DNA of 64,000 nt from Ruegeria atlantica (lineage in GTDB: Bacteria > Pseudomonadota > Alphaproteobacteria > Rhodobacterales > Rhodobacteraceae): NCBI RefSeq assembly GCF_001458195.1, contig NZ_CYPU01000068.1:124001-188000 (forward strand), in the 5' to 3' direction. Positions 54,257 to 63,756 of this stretch are shown in pieces. The notes under the pieces were generated by a model that was not told the DNA's origin, did not search any database, and saw only the letters and a program-made list of their open reading frames with translations. Positions within the stretch are counted from its first letter, which is position 1. Every line of letters begins with the position of its first letter. A program made the position numbers and the translations under genes.

Positions 54257-55070
54257 GCTGCGTGGCGCGGCACCACCAATCGGGGTGCGCCGCGCCAATC
54301 TCGTAAGCTGCGAAATGGGCGGCTTTCATGGTTGGGTAGAGCGCAAAACAGGTCGAACCCGAACCTGACATCCGAGCCAGCAGAACATCTTTCGTATCCG
54401 ACAGATCATCCAGCACCCGGGCAACCTCGGGTGCGATGCCCTTTGTCGGCGGCTCTAAGTCATTGCGTTGTTCCTGCACCCAATCCGCGCATGCCTTGGG
54501 CGTTTCAAAGACCGGGATATCATCGGGCATTGGCGGGTTGTTGCGGCTCTGCAAGGCAGAGAATACGGCACCGGTTGGGACTTCAACACCAGGATTGACC
54601 AAAAGCGCCGGCAATTGCGGCATTGAGACCGGCTGCAACCGCTCGCCGATGCCGCGCATCCGGGTGGCCCTTGCCATCATGCAAACCGGCACATCCGCAC
54701 CAAGGGTCAGGGCAATTTCGCTGGGGATAGCCACGCCCTGATCTGCAATCATGCGCAATGTCGCCGCGGCGTCGGATGATCCGCCGCCAATGCCACCACC
54801 GTGGGGCAGCGCTTTGTTCAGGTTGATATGCCCGGTCCATCCAGCAGCGACGGCGGCTTTCCAGACTAGATTTCGGTCATCCGCCGGAACGCCCTTGGCG
54901 TGTTCACCGGCCACTGACATCGACAGCTCTGACCCCAGCGTGAATTCCAGCTTATCCCCGACATCTGCAAACACGACGAGAGAGTCCAGCAGATGATATC
55001 CGTCATCGCGTCGGCCGGTCACATGCAGGGTCAGGTTGATCTTGGCGGGCGCAAAACCCTCAATTGCCAT
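54249..55070 (-). CDS. ispE: 4-diphosphocytidyl-2-C-methyl-D-erythritol kinase
   Basis: 273 residues. It phosphorylates CDP-ME in the MEP isoprenoid pathway. EGFAPAKINLTLHVTGRRDDGYH is the family start; LPHGGGIGGGSSDAAATL the GHMP ATP loop. Length slightly shorter than E. coli IspE. It supplies isoprenoid units to the polyprenyl synthase opposite. Its start overlaps the TPR gene end. Confidence 0.93.
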   Translation of the reverse strand: MAIEGFAPAKINLTLHVTGRRDDGYHLLDSLVVFADVGDKLEFTLGSELSMSVAGEHAKGVPADDRNLVWKAAVAAGWTGHINLNKALPHGGGIGGGSSDAAATLRMIADQGVAIPSEIALTLGADVPVCMMARATRMRGIGERLQPVSMPQLPALLVNPGVEVPTGAVFSALQSRNNPPMPDDIPVFETPKACADWVQEQRNDLEPPTKGIAPEVARVLDDLSDTKDVLLARMSGSGSTCFALYPTMKAAHFAAYEIGAAHPDWWCRATQLN

Positions 55071-56772
55071 TGGCGACTTTCAGGGGATCGGCGCCTTCTT
55101 CGGTCAAGACCGCGTCCAGGCCCACCTCAATCTTGCGACGAATGCGCTCGGGGTCGGCCTCACCATCCGTGTCGTCTGGATCAACAAAGGACAGAGCACG
55201 CTTCCACTGAAATTCAGCTTCGCGCGCGCGGCCCACTGCCCAATAGACATCGCCAAGGTGGTCGTTTACCACAGGATCAACCGGCATCAGTTCGACCGCA
55301 CGCTCCATATGCGCGACGGCTTCGTCATAGCGGCCCAGTCGGAACAGAACCCAGCCAAGACTGTCGACAATATAGCCGCTATCAGGGCGCGCCGCGACAG
55401 CGCGTTCGATCATGTTCAGTGCTTCGTCCAGCTTTTCCTGCCGTTCGACCAGCGAGTAGCCCAAATAGTTCAGAACCTGTGGTTGATCAGGGTTCAGTTC
55501 CAGCGCGCGACGGAAATCGGCCTCAGCCGCTTCCCAATGCTTGAGACGTTCATGCGAGATACCGCGGGCGTAATACAAAAACCAGTTGCCGCTGACACCC
55601 TGCTCTGTCAGGTCGATAGCAGTGTCATAGGTCCCAACGGCATCGACATAGTTTTCTTGCCGCCGTTGCAGATCAGCCAGGGCCACATGCACACTGGGCA
55701 GGCTGGGGCTTTGCGCCGCGAGGTTCTGCAAAACTTCGGCCGCAGCGTCCGTTTTTCCCGAACGGCTCAGAACCTCGGCCCGGCCCAACTCGGCCGCGTG
55801 GTAATCGCTACTGGTGGACGGCACCGTGCGATAGGCTTCGACGGCCAGGTCATATTGTTCCAGTGCATCCAGCAACTCGGCGCTTAGTAGGATTGCGTCC
55901 ACGTGGTCCGGGCGCAGGAAAGCGGCAATCCGGGCATAGAGAAGTACATAGTCCTGTGACGCCTCGCTGCTGAGCGCGGCACCAACAGAAAAGAACACTT
56001 CAGCCATACCGTCCTGCGCCGACGGTATGTGTGTAAACGGCAACGTTTCACCCGCCTTCAAACGCGCCACGTAACCTTCGATGGATGGGTCGCTGCCCGC
56101 CGCGAAAACGTCTTTCAGATATTGCAGGGCGTCTTCGTTGCGGTCCAGCTGCGACAATACTTCGGTCCGGGCCAAGGCCGCCCGGCGCGAGAACCGCGAC
56201 ACTGCCCCGTTGTTTGCCGCAAAAATCTCTTCGGCCCCTTCGAAGTCACCAATCGACGCCAGCGCCAACGCCTTGTGGTAAAGCGCGAATTCCAGAAGCC
56301 CCTCCTGGGTGCCGACTTCGTCGAACTTTTCCATCGCTTTGGTCATGGCACCTTGCGCCACATAGACCCAACCCAGAACCAAGCCATCTACTAGTGGCCC
56401 AACGCCTTGGGTTTCAGGATCACGTGCAAGCAGCTCATCGAGCTTTCCGTCGTCGATCAGGTTGGCCATAATGACCATCTTTGCCGCCTGACTTGGCAGT
56501 TCGAGCGCCCCAATTGACTGCGCAACCGGCAGCGCGCGCTCAATCTCACCCAATGCAAGACGCGCTACGACGACGTTTTCCAGAAGTTTGCCATTTTCAG
56601 GGTCGGCGCGCAGGGCCTGCGCATAGTATTTCTCGGCAGAAATATAATCGCTTTGATAAATCGCCTGACGCCCGGCCAGATACGACCCGGAGCCAGAGTC
56701 CGACAGCGCCGGGAATGCAAATGCCGAGGTTAACAGCGCGGCAAATGCCGCGCGACGAACGAGGGAAGCCAC
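55060..56772 (-). CDS. Exported TPR repeat protein
   Basis: 570 residues with a GTG start at 56772 preceded by AGGA; a TTG one codon earlier is possible. Signal peptide FAALLTSAFAFPALS. About ten TPR units along the length, the last ones clear (NPDQPQVLNYLGYSLVERQ, RPDSGYIVDSLGWVLFRLG, MPVDPVVNDHLGDVYWAVG). Probable periplasmic protein-interaction scaffold; similar ones sit by ispE in many alphaproteobacteria. Overlaps ispE by 11 bases. Confidence 0.85.
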   Translation of the reverse strand: MASLVRRAAFAALLTSAFAFPALSDSGSGSYLAGRQAIYQSDYISAEKYYAQALRADPENGKLLENVVVARLALGEIERALPVAQSIGALELPSQAAKMVIMANLIDDGKLDELLARDPETQGVGPLVDGLVLGWVYVAQGAMTKAMEKFDEVGTQEGLLEFALYHKALALASIGDFEGAEEIFAANNGAVSRFSRRAALARTEVLSQLDRNEDALQYLKDVFAAGSDPSIEGYVARLKAGETLPFTHIPSAQDGMAEVFFSVGAALSSEASQDYVLLYARIAAFLRPDHVDAILLSAELLDALEQYDLAVEAYRTVPSTSSDYHAAELGRAEVLSRSGKTDAAAEVLQNLAAQSPSLPSVHVALADLQRRQENYVDAVGTYDTAIDLTEQGVSGNWFLYYARGISHERLKHWEAAEADFRRALELNPDQPQVLNYLGYSLVERQEKLDEALNMIERAVAARPDSGYIVDSLGWVLFRLGRYDEAVAHMERAVELMPVDPVVNDHLGDVYWAVGRAREAEFQWKRALSFVDPDDTDGEADPERIRRKIEVGLDAVLTEEGADPLKVANGN

Positions 56773-56876
56773 CAAAATCCTGCCTTGCTATCGTTGACTG
56801 GACAACAAGCTAGGGCTTTGACCGGAAAGAGGCAATGGCAGAGCCTTCACGACCCCGCCATTGCCCATGTTTTCGC

Positions 56877-58523
56877 TTACATGTTGGGATAGTTCGGTCC
56901 ATCCCCGCCCTGCGGCGTGGTCCATGTGATGTTCTGGCTGGGGTCCTTGATGTCGCAGGTTTTGCAGTGGACGCAGTTCTGGAAGTTGATGACGAATCGC
57001 GCACCATCTTCATCCTCGACCATCTCGTACACACCGGCCGGGCAATAGCGCTGCGCCGGTTCGTCGAACTTGGGCAGGTTTACTTTGACCGGGATTTCCG
57101 GATCGGCCAACTTCAGGTGGCAAGGCTGGCTTTCCTCATGGTTGGTCATCGCAAAGGAAACGTTGGTCAGACGGTCAAAGGACAGCTTGCCATCGGGCTT
57201 TGGATAATCGATGGGCTTGTGCTTGCTGGCCTCTTCGGTCGATTCAGCATCGTTCTTGCCGTGACCCAGCGTGCCCAGCAGCGAAAAGCCCAGCGTGTTA
57301 GTCCACATATCCATGCCGCCCAGCATCAGGCTGGCGGTCAGGCCGTATTTCGACCACAGCGGCTTGACGTTGCGCACCTTCTTCAGGTCTGCGCCGATTG
57401 CACCTTCGCGCACGTCGGTTTCATAGGCGGTCAGTTCATCACCCGAACGCTCGGCCTTGATGGCGTCAAACGCCGCTTCAGCCGCCGCTTTGCCCGACAA
57501 CATCGCGTTGTGGTTGCCCTTAATGCGCGGCACGTTGACCATGCCTGCGGAACAGCCCAACAGAGCCACGCCCGGCGCAACCAGCTTGGGCATAGACTGA
57601 TAACCACCCTCGGTGATCGCACGGGCACCGTAAGCGACGCGCTTGCCGCCTTTCAGCAGCTCGGCCACCATCGGGTGATGCTTGAAGCGCTGAAATTCCA
57701 TGTACGGATACAGATGCGGGTTCTTGTAGTTCAGGTGAACCACGAAACCGACATAGACCTGATTGTTTTCAAGGTGGTAGATGAATGACCCGCCGCCCGC
57801 GTTGCTGCCCAGCGGCCAACCCATGGTGTGCGTGACCGAGCCTTCCTTGTGCTTGGCCGGGTCGATCTCCCAGATCTCTTTCATGCCCACGCCGTATTTC
57901 TGCACCTCTTTGCCAGCAGCGAGGTCATACTTGGCGATGACTTCCTTGGACAGCGAACCGCGCACACCTTCCGACAGGAAGACGTACTTGCCATGCAGTT
58001 CCATACCTGGCTCGGTCTGCGGCCCGTATGATCCATCAGGCTCTAGGCCGAAGACACCGGCGACGACGCCTTTGACTTCGCCATTGTCGCCATACACCAG
58101 TTCCGAACACGCCATGCCGGGGAAGATTTCCACGCCCAGCTCTTCCGCCTGTTCAGCCATCCAGCGGCAAACATTACCCATCGAAACAATGTAGTTGCCG
58201 TGGTTGTTCATCAGCGGCGGCATTGGGAAGTTGGGAATGCGAATCTTGCCCGCCTCGCCCAGCATGTAGAAGTTATCTTCATGCACCGGCACGTTCAGCG
58301 GCGCGCCTTTTTCTTTCCAGTCCGGGATCAGTGCGTCCAGCCCGCAAGGGTCCAGAACCGCGCCCGACAGGATATGCGCGCCCACTTCCGAGCCCTTTTC
58401 CAGAACCACGACGTTCAGGTCGGCATCCAGCTGTTTCAGACGGATGGCCGCCGACAGGCCCGCGGGGCCTGCGCCCACGATCACCACGTCGTATTCCATC
58501 GCTTCGCGTTCAATCTCGGCCAT
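56877..58523 (-). CDS. Electron transfer flavoprotein-ubiquinone oxidoreductase
   Basis: 548 residues. It moves electrons from ETF (fatty acid and methylsuccinyl-CoA oxidation) to ubiquinone. VIVGAGPAGLSAAIRLKQ is the FAD loop; the C-terminal [4Fe-4S] ligands lie in RYCPAGVYE and QNCVHCKTCDIKDP. Likely serves the ethylmalonyl-CoA pathway through methylsuccinyl-CoA dehydrogenase as well. Confidence 0.95.
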   Translation of the reverse strand: MAEIEREAMEYDVVIVGAGPAGLSAAIRLKQLDADLNVVVLEKGSEVGAHILSGAVLDPCGLDALIPDWKEKGAPLNVPVHEDNFYMLGEAGKIRIPNFPMPPLMNNHGNYIVSMGNVCRWMAEQAEELGVEIFPGMACSELVYGDNGEVKGVVAGVFGLEPDGSYGPQTEPGMELHGKYVFLSEGVRGSLSKEVIAKYDLAAGKEVQKYGVGMKEIWEIDPAKHKEGSVTHTMGWPLGSNAGGGSFIYHLENNQVYVGFVVHLNYKNPHLYPYMEFQRFKHHPMVAELLKGGKRVAYGARAITEGGYQSMPKLVAPGVALLGCSAGMVNVPRIKGNHNAMLSGKAAAEAAFDAIKAERSGDELTAYETDVREGAIGADLKKVRNVKPLWSKYGLTASLMLGGMDMWTNTLGFSLLGTLGHGKNDAESTEEASKHKPIDYPKPDGKLSFDRLTNVSFAMTNHEESQPCHLKLADPEIPVKVNLPKFDEPAQRYCPAGVYEMVEDEDGARFVINFQNCVHCKTCDIKDPSQNITWTTPQGGDGPNYPNM

Positions 58524-58658
58524 CGCGGGCTCCCTAGCTAACTTTCCGAATTGGCGCTTTCACAGCATGCTCTGCGCAATTTTGTTTCACGGCTGATTAC
58601 ATGGTCGCAAACACCTTGGTCAATCAAAACACGGCGTAACTTTGCTGCAATGCGGCAG

Positions 58659-59114
58659 TTATGCCTCTGGTGAGTCCCCCATCAGGTACCTGGGACCGCT
58701 ACCATTGGATTTTGCGCGGTCATCCGGGTTGTAGAGGGCGCATTTCGGCAGGCTTAGACATCCGCAGCCAATGCAGCCATCCAAATTGTCGCGCAAGCGC
58801 GTCAGGGTATCGATTCGCTGGTCCAGATGGGCCCTTAGCCCCTTGCTGATGTCCTGCCAATCCTGCGGTGTTGGCGTGCGGTTTCCAGGCAGGCCAGACA
58901 GGACCTCGCGGATCTCGGGCAAGGTCAGGCCGAACTGCTGCGCAATCATCACAAAACTCAGGCGCCTGATATCTGCGCGCTGATATCGCCGCTGCCCGCC
59001 CGCATTGCGCCAGGGCGATATCAGACCTTGCGCCTCATAGTACCGGATCGCCGAAACGGCCAAGCCTGTGCGTCGGGCCAATGCGCCAATTGCCAACCCT
59101 TCCGAAGCCGCCAT
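58659..59114 (-). CDS. soxR: Redox-sensitive regulator SoxR
   Basis: 151 residues from the ATG at 59114 (MAASEGLAIGALARRTGLAV). MerR-type helix-turn-helix at the N-terminus and CIGCGCLSLPKC, the CxxCxCx5C [2Fe-2S] cluster, at about 118-129. It senses redox-cycling compounds. Divergent from a VOC gene, with a dyad and 19-bp-spaced promoter between. Confidence 0.92.
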   Translation of the reverse strand: MAASEGLAIGALARRTGLAVSAIRYYEAQGLISPWRNAGGQRRYQRADIRRLSFVMIAQQFGLTLPEIREVLSGLPGNRTPTPQDWQDISKGLRAHLDQRIDTLTRLRDNLDGCIGCGCLSLPKCALYNPDDRAKSNGSGPRYLMGDSPEA

Positions 59115-59135
59115 CACATCCTCCTGAAAAATCCC

Positions 59136-59166
59136 TTGATCTAAAGTTAGGTTTAGGAATTATGGT
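59136..59166 (+). promoter_or_regulatory. SoxR-type promoter with 19-bp spacer
   Basis: TTGATC at 59136-59141 and TATGGT at 59161-59166 are exactly 19 bases apart, as in MerR-family-activated promoters. The spacer holds the dyad CTAAA at 59141-59145 and TTTAG at 59152-59156. It faces the VOC gene, 37 bases downstream. Confidence 0.6.
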
Positions 59167-59202
59167 GAGTCGGGACAAGCCTCAAAACACGAAGGAGATC
59201 CC

Positions 59203-59583
59203 ATGATGGCGACACTTGAACACACCAACTTCACCGTTCGCGACCCGCAGGCCTCGGCCGCGTGGATGCACAAGGTGTTCGGTTGGAAAACACGCTGGGA
59301 AGGCCCGGCAATTGCAGGCGGTTACACGGTTCACGTGGGCTCCAAGCACACCTATCTGGCGCTTTACGCGCCCAGCGATCCACAACCGTCCGGGGAAAGC
59401 AGCTATGACATCGTCGGAGGGCTGAACCACGTGGGCGTTCTGGTCGAAGACATCGACACGACCGAGCAGAAGGTGATCGACGCCGGTTTTACGCCCAAGT
59501 CCCATGCTGATTATGAACCGGGTCGGCGGTTCTATTTCAATGACGACAATGACATCGAATTCGAAGTGATTAGCTACGATTAA
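59203..59583 (+). CDS. VOC family protein (glyoxalase-like)
   Basis: 126 residues (MMATLEHTNFTVRDPQASAA). LEHTNFTV and LNHVGVLVEDID are the two beta-alpha metal-site starts, FYFNDDNDIEFEVISYD the closing Glu strand. Probably binds a divalent metal and handles a toxic small molecule. Likely activated by SoxR. AAGGAGA upstream of the ATG. Confidence 0.86.
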   Translation: MMATLEHTNFTVRDPQASAAWMHKVFGWKTRWEGPAIAGGYTVHVGSKHTYLALYAPSDPQPSGESSYDIVGGLNHVGVLVEDIDTTEQKVIDAGFTPKSHADYEPGRRFYFNDDNDIEFEVISYD

Positions 59584-59615
59584 GGAGTTCTGGGAAACAC
59601 CCGATAGATTCTTCA

Positions 59616-59659
59616 TCGCCAATGCCCCGAGAGCCACGAGCGTGGCAGGGTATTGGCGA
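59616..59659. repeat. Large nested stem-loop after the VOC gene
   Basis: TCGCCAAT at 59616-59623 pairs with ATTGGCGA at 59652-59659; inside, GCCACG at 59633-59638 pairs with CGTGGC at 59641-59646. It may be a terminator (AAACTTTT follows) or a REP-like element. Confidence 0.55.
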
Positions 59660-59824
59660 TTCAAACTTTTCCCGAACACCATAGGCCGTAATCCGCGCGT
59701 TGTGCGACCAAGCCCCCTTGCAATTCACGCCTCATTTGGGTCAGTTAATTGACGACCCATCAAATCGCCCCGACGCGTGTCTCATGCGGCGGGGCGAACC
59801 AATTTATGCGTGGACGACAAGAAC

Positions 59825-60295
59825 ATGGAAAAAATTCCAATGACGCCTGCGGGTAATGCCGCGCTTGGGGCGGAGCTCAAAAACCTCAAGTCCGTCGAGC
59901 GCCCGGCGATCATCGAAGCCATCGCAACAGCGCGCGAGCTGGGCGACCTGAAAGAGAATGCCGAGTATCATTCGGCCCGCGAAAAGCAGGGCTTCATCGA
60001 AGGTCGCATCAAAGAGCTGGAAGGCATTCTGTCGCTTGCCGATGTGATCGACCCCGCCAAACTGAACGGCGCGATCAAATTTGGCGCAAAGGTCACCCTG
60101 GTGGATGAAGACACTGACGAGGAAAAGACCTGGCAGATTGTTGGCGAATACGAAGCCAACATCGAAAACGGCCTGCTGAATATCAAATCCCCCATCGCGC
60201 GGGCATTGATCGGCAAGGAAGAAGGCGACAGTGTCGAAGTACGCACCCCCGGCGGTGTGCGGTCCTATGAAGTTCTAAGTATCGAGTATGCCTGA
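59825..60295 (+). CDS. greA: Transcription elongation factor GreA
   Basis: 156 residues from the ATG at 59825 ([20 protein letters not shown]). The N-terminal coiled coil with [19 protein letters not shown] (acidic tip Asp-Glu) and the C-terminal FKBP-like domain [15 protein letters not shown]. It stimulates transcript cleavage in stalled RNA polymerase. Confidence 0.95.
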   Translation: MEKIPMTPAGNAALGAELKNLKSVERPAIIEAIATARELGDLKENAEYHSAREKQGFIEGRIKELEGILSLADVIDPAKLNGAIKFGAKVTLVDEDTDEEKTWQIVGEYEANIENGLLNIKSPIARALIGKEEGDSVEVRTPGGVRSYEVLSIEYA

Positions 60296-60309
60296 CCGGA
60301 GCCTTGACC

Positions 60310-61302
60310 ATGTCAGAGCCCAATCCCGAACAAGATCCCGAACGGCCAACCCCTTTGGGGATATATGACAAGCCTTCGCATCCTTCGGTAACCGAGATCG
60401 AGATTGTTGCCATCGCGCTTAGCGTGGTTTGGCTAATCGTGTCGATTGTGTTTCTGGTGCTTCCCGACAAGGTCGATGGCGGCGGATTCGTCGTGACCCT
60501 GCTGGCTGTTTTCATGCCGGTGGCGATGATTTGGGTCGCCGCTATGGCGATGCGCGCCAGTCGCGTCATGCGCGAAGAAAGCGCCCGGCTGCAGACAGCG
60601 ATAGATGCAATCCGTCACGCTTACGTGATTCAGCAACAGCGCGCCGCTAGCTTGCAAGAACCCGGTGTCAGCAAAAAGCTGGACGAAATCGCCGGGACCG
60701 CCAAAAAAGCAGAAACCGCGCTGGCGACGTTTTCGTCGAAACGGACCGAACCGGTTCGCGGCGAAGCATCTGTTGCCACAGGCGACCAGACGTCTTTGGA
60801 ACTTGGCACCCCGGCCGAAGATATCGCGCCGCCATTGACGACCGATACCTTCATTCGAGCGCTGAATTTCCCGGAAACGCAGGATGATGCTGAAGGGTTC
60901 GACGCCCTTAGGCTGGCGCTACGGGATCGCAAGACCGCCCAACTGGTGCAGGCTTCGCAAGACGTGCTTACACTGCTGAGCCAGGAAGGCATCTATATGG
61001 ATGACCTGCGCCCGGATATGGCGCGTCCCGAAATCTGGCGGCAATTCGCACAGGGTGCGCGCGGCCGCGCGGTTGCCGCGTTGGGCGGGATCAGGGACCG
61101 GTCTTCGCTGGCACTGACGGCAGCGCGGATGAAGCAGGACCCGATATTCCGGGACGCCGTGCATCATTTCCTACGCCGTTTTGATCACATGATCGTTGAA
61201 TTTGAACCGGTTGCCAGCGACGCGGACCTGACCGCTTTGGGCGACACGCGAACCGCCCGTGCGTTCATGCTGCTGGGGCGTGTCGCAGGTACCTTCGATT
61301 GA
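60310..61302 (+). CDS. Two-helix membrane protein, unknown function
   Basis: 330 residues from the ATG at 60310 (MSEPNPEQDPERPTPLGIYD), with CCGGAG upstream. Two membrane helices (VAIALSVVWLIVSIVFLVL, FVVTLLAVFMPVAMIWVAAM) and a long helical cytosolic part (ESARLQTAIDAIRHAYVIQQ). Likely conserved in Rhodobacteraceae by position after greA, as far as I recall. Function unknown. Confidence 0.72.
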   Translation: MSEPNPEQDPERPTPLGIYDKPSHPSVTEIEIVAIALSVVWLIVSIVFLVLPDKVDGGGFVVTLLAVFMPVAMIWVAAMAMRASRVMREESARLQTAIDAIRHAYVIQQQRAASLQEPGVSKKLDEIAGTAKKAETALATFSSKRTEPVRGEASVATGDQTSLELGTPAEDIAPPLTTDTFIRALNFPETQDDAEGFDALRLALRDRKTAQLVQASQDVLTLLSQEGIYMDDLRPDMARPEIWRQFAQGARGRAVAALGGIRDRSSLALTAARMKQDPIFRDAVHHFLRRFDHMIVEFEPVASDADLTALGDTRTARAFMLLGRVAGTFD

Positions 61303-62568
61303 TCACAGCCCAAAGCTGCCATAGGGAATAAACCGCACCAGTTCGCCCGGCCTGATGTGGCATGCACCATCCTGAATCTCGACCAACCCCTCGGCCCAGC
61401 TAAGGCCGCTGATACGACCCGACCCTTCCGAGGCAAAAACCTCGACCCAACCGTCTCGGACACGGGCCCGCAAGTACTCGCGCCGCCCCGGTTTTTTGCG
61501 CTTCTCGAAATTGGCTGGCAGGTCGAACCCCTGCGGCTGGGACCAGCCCTCGCCCGCCATCAGACCCAGCGCAGGGCGGGCAAAGATCAACGTACAGACT
61601 TTGGCAGCGACGGGATTACCCGGCAGGCCAAATACGGGCGTTTCGTTCCACATACCCAACGCCAAGGGGCGGCCGGGCTTTAGCGCAATGCGCCACTCCT
61701 GCATCGCACCGGCCTCTCGCAGCAGGGCCGAGACGTGATCCTCATCCCCGGCGGACGCGCCGCCGCTGGTCAGAATGACGTCGGCCTGTTCCGACGCCTT
61801 GCCCAGCCTGTTGCGCAGATCTTCCCGGTCGTCAGACACGCGCCCCATATCCACCGGCTCATAGCCCAGTCGCGCGATCATCGACAACAACATCGGACGG
61901 TTGGCATCAAATATTTGGCCGGGTCCGGCGGGCGTTCCGGGTTCGACCAGCTCATCCCCGGTTGAAAGCACCGCAACGCGCAGCGTCTTGCGTACCGCGA
62001 CTTCGGATATCCCGGCAGCCGACAAAAGGGCCATGTCTGCGGGGGTCAACTTGCGCCCGGCAGGCAGAACCAAATCGCCCTCGGCCACGTCTTCGCCAGC
62101 TTTGCGGGTATTTGCGCCCTGTTTCAGCGGGCCGTGAAAGGCGATGTGACCATCCTGAACGGTCACGTCTTCTTCTAGTATGACCGTATCCACGCCAGTA
62201 GGCAGCGCTGCGCCGGTCAACACGCGCAGCGCCTTGCCATGTGGCACCGAGCCATCAAACGGAATGCCAGCCGCAGCGCGCCCATCCTGCAGCGGCATCA
62301 CTTGGGGACCCTCGGGTGCAGCCCCGGAAAACCCATAACCATCCACGGCCGTGTTTGGTTGCGGCGGGTTTGAACGTTTCGCAATAACGTCTTCTGCCAG
62401 TATCCGCCCCACAGCCTGCCCGATCAGAGCCGTTTCGACCGAAGTCACCACCGTCAACCGAGATCGCAACAAGGCCAGCGCGTCGTCCACAGGTGTCCAG
62501 TTGACCCCGGCAGGCAAGGCAAAACAATCATTTCGCAGGGGCGGAGGCGTGATGTTTGGCGGCGTCAT
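61303..62568 (-). CDS. moeA: Molybdopterin molybdenumtransferase
   Basis: 421 residues. It inserts molybdenum into adenylylated molybdopterin. NTAVDGYGFSG at about 70-80, AVLSTGDELVEPG and SGGASAGDEDH (motifs of the MoaB-like domain), GLPGNPVAAKVC. Its ATG overlaps mobB in ATGA, so the three mo genes are one operon. Confidence 0.93.
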   Translation of the reverse strand: MTPPNITPPPLRNDCFALPAGVNWTPVDDALALLRSRLTVVTSVETALIGQAVGRILAEDVIAKRSNPPQPNTAVDGYGFSGAAPEGPQVMPLQDGRAAAGIPFDGSVPHGKALRVLTGAALPTGVDTVILEEDVTVQDGHIAFHGPLKQGANTRKAGEDVAEGDLVLPAGRKLTPADMALLSAAGISEVAVRKTLRVAVLSTGDELVEPGTPAGPGQIFDANRPMLLSMIARLGYEPVDMGRVSDDREDLRNRLGKASEQADVILTSGGASAGDEDHVSALLREAGAMQEWRIALKPGRPLALGMWNETPVFGLPGNPVAAKVCTLIFARPALGLMAGEGWSQPQGFDLPANFEKRKKPGRREYLRARVRDGWVEVFASEGSGRISGLSWAEGLVEIQDGACHIRPGELVRFIPYGSFGL

Positions 62569-63056
62569 AATCCGACCTCTTTCAAGATGAAATCCGCGAC
62601 TGCGGCGGTGTTGTCCAGATCAAACACCGGAACCTGTAACTGCAGGGGCGTATCGCTGGCGACAGCGCGGATCGTACTGTTTTCCGGGGCCATCAACGCA
62701 TTGCCGGCCTCGGCACGAAACGCTTCGACCTTGGGGTGGCTTTCTCGTTTGAACCCTTCGATCAGTACGAGATCGACCGGGAGCAGCCGAGCCAGAAGAT
62801 CAGCCAAAGGCGGCTCAGGTGCTCCGCGCAGTTCTTGCATCACGGCAATACGCTTGCCGGATGCTAATAACACCTCGGACGCACCGGCTTCTCGATGGCG
62901 GAAGCTGTCGGTGCCGGTCTGGTCGACATCGACCGCGTGATGGGCATGTTTGACCGTCGAAACTGAAAAGCCGCGCCCGGTAATCTCGGTCACTAACCGC
63001 TCCACTAGGCCGGTCTTGCCTGCGTTTTTCCAGCCGGTGACGCCGTAGACCCTCAT
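62565..63056 (-). CDS. mobB: Molybdopterin-guanine dinucleotide biosynthesis protein B
   Basis: 163 residues. GWKNAGKTGLVERL is the P-loop; VKHAHHAVDVDQTGTDS the MobB motif. GTPase accessory to MobA. Coupled to mobA and moeA by four-base overlaps. Confidence 0.92.
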   Translation of the reverse strand: MRVYGVTGWKNAGKTGLVERLVTEITGRGFSVSTVKHAHHAVDVDQTGTDSFRHREAGASEVLLASGKRIAVMQELRGAPEPPLADLLARLLPVDLVLIEGFKRESHPKVEAFRAEAGNALMAPENSTIRAVASDTPLQLQVPVFDLDNTAAVADFILKEVGL

Positions 63057-63697
63057 GCCTGCTCCAGCAGTTTTTGCGCCCGCGCCAAATCGTCGGGCGT
63101 GTTGACGTTGAAGAAGGGATCGAAAGGTTCCGCAGGAAACAAAGCTTCACGACCGTCATGTTTGTCGGTCCACAGCACAACCTTGCGCAGCCCGTCATTC
63201 AAGGCATCCCGCAGATCATCGCGCAGCGCGACAGGCCAGAGCCCAAATGTCGGATGCCTGTTGACCCGCTTGCCGCCGCCGGACTTTAGCGCTTCATCCC
63301 CGGTGCGCGGCGTGGTGGCCAGCACCAGAGGATGTGTTTGCCCTTGGGCAGCGTCGGTCAGCCGCGCCACAAGATCGCGTGGAAAAAACGGCGTATCAGC
63401 AGCGGCTGTGACTATGCTGTCGGCGCCTTGCTTAGCAGCCCAGTCGAGTCCAGCCAGAACGCCGGCCAGCGGCCCGGCGAAACCTTCAATGGTATCGGGC
63501 AGAACCGGCAGGTTCAGATCGGCGAACCGCTCGGGGTCGCCATTGGCGTTCAGCGCCAGACCGCCGACCTGCGGGCCAAACCGGTCAATGACATGAGACA
63601 GCAGGCTTTGGCCCCCGATCTGCAACAGACCCTTGTCGCCGCCGCCCATACGGGTGGCGAGGCCGCCTGCGAGGATTACGCCCAAAGGGGTGTTCAT
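63053..63697 (-). CDS. mobA: Molybdenum cofactor guanylyltransferase
   Basis: 214 residues. GVILAGGLATRMGGGDKGLL is the nucleotidyltransferase signature; AAADTPFFP the metal Asp motif. Joins GMP to molybdopterin to give the bis-MGD cofactor used by DMSO reductase-family enzymes. Confidence 0.93.
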   Translation of the reverse strand: MNTPLGVILAGGLATRMGGGDKGLLQIGGQSLLSHVIDRFGPQVGGLALNANGDPERFADLNLPVLPDTIEGFAGPLAGVLAGLDWAAKQGADSIVTAAADTPFFPRDLVARLTDAAQGQTHPLVLATTPRTGDEALKSGGGKRVNRHPTFGLWPVALRDDLRDALNDGLRKVVLWTDKHDGREALFPAEPFDPFFNVNTPDDLARAQKLLEQA

Positions 63698-63756
63698 TGC
63701 TGCACCTTGTTGCTTGCGTCCAAGTGATCAATAGATCGCAACTTTGTAGAGCGAAC

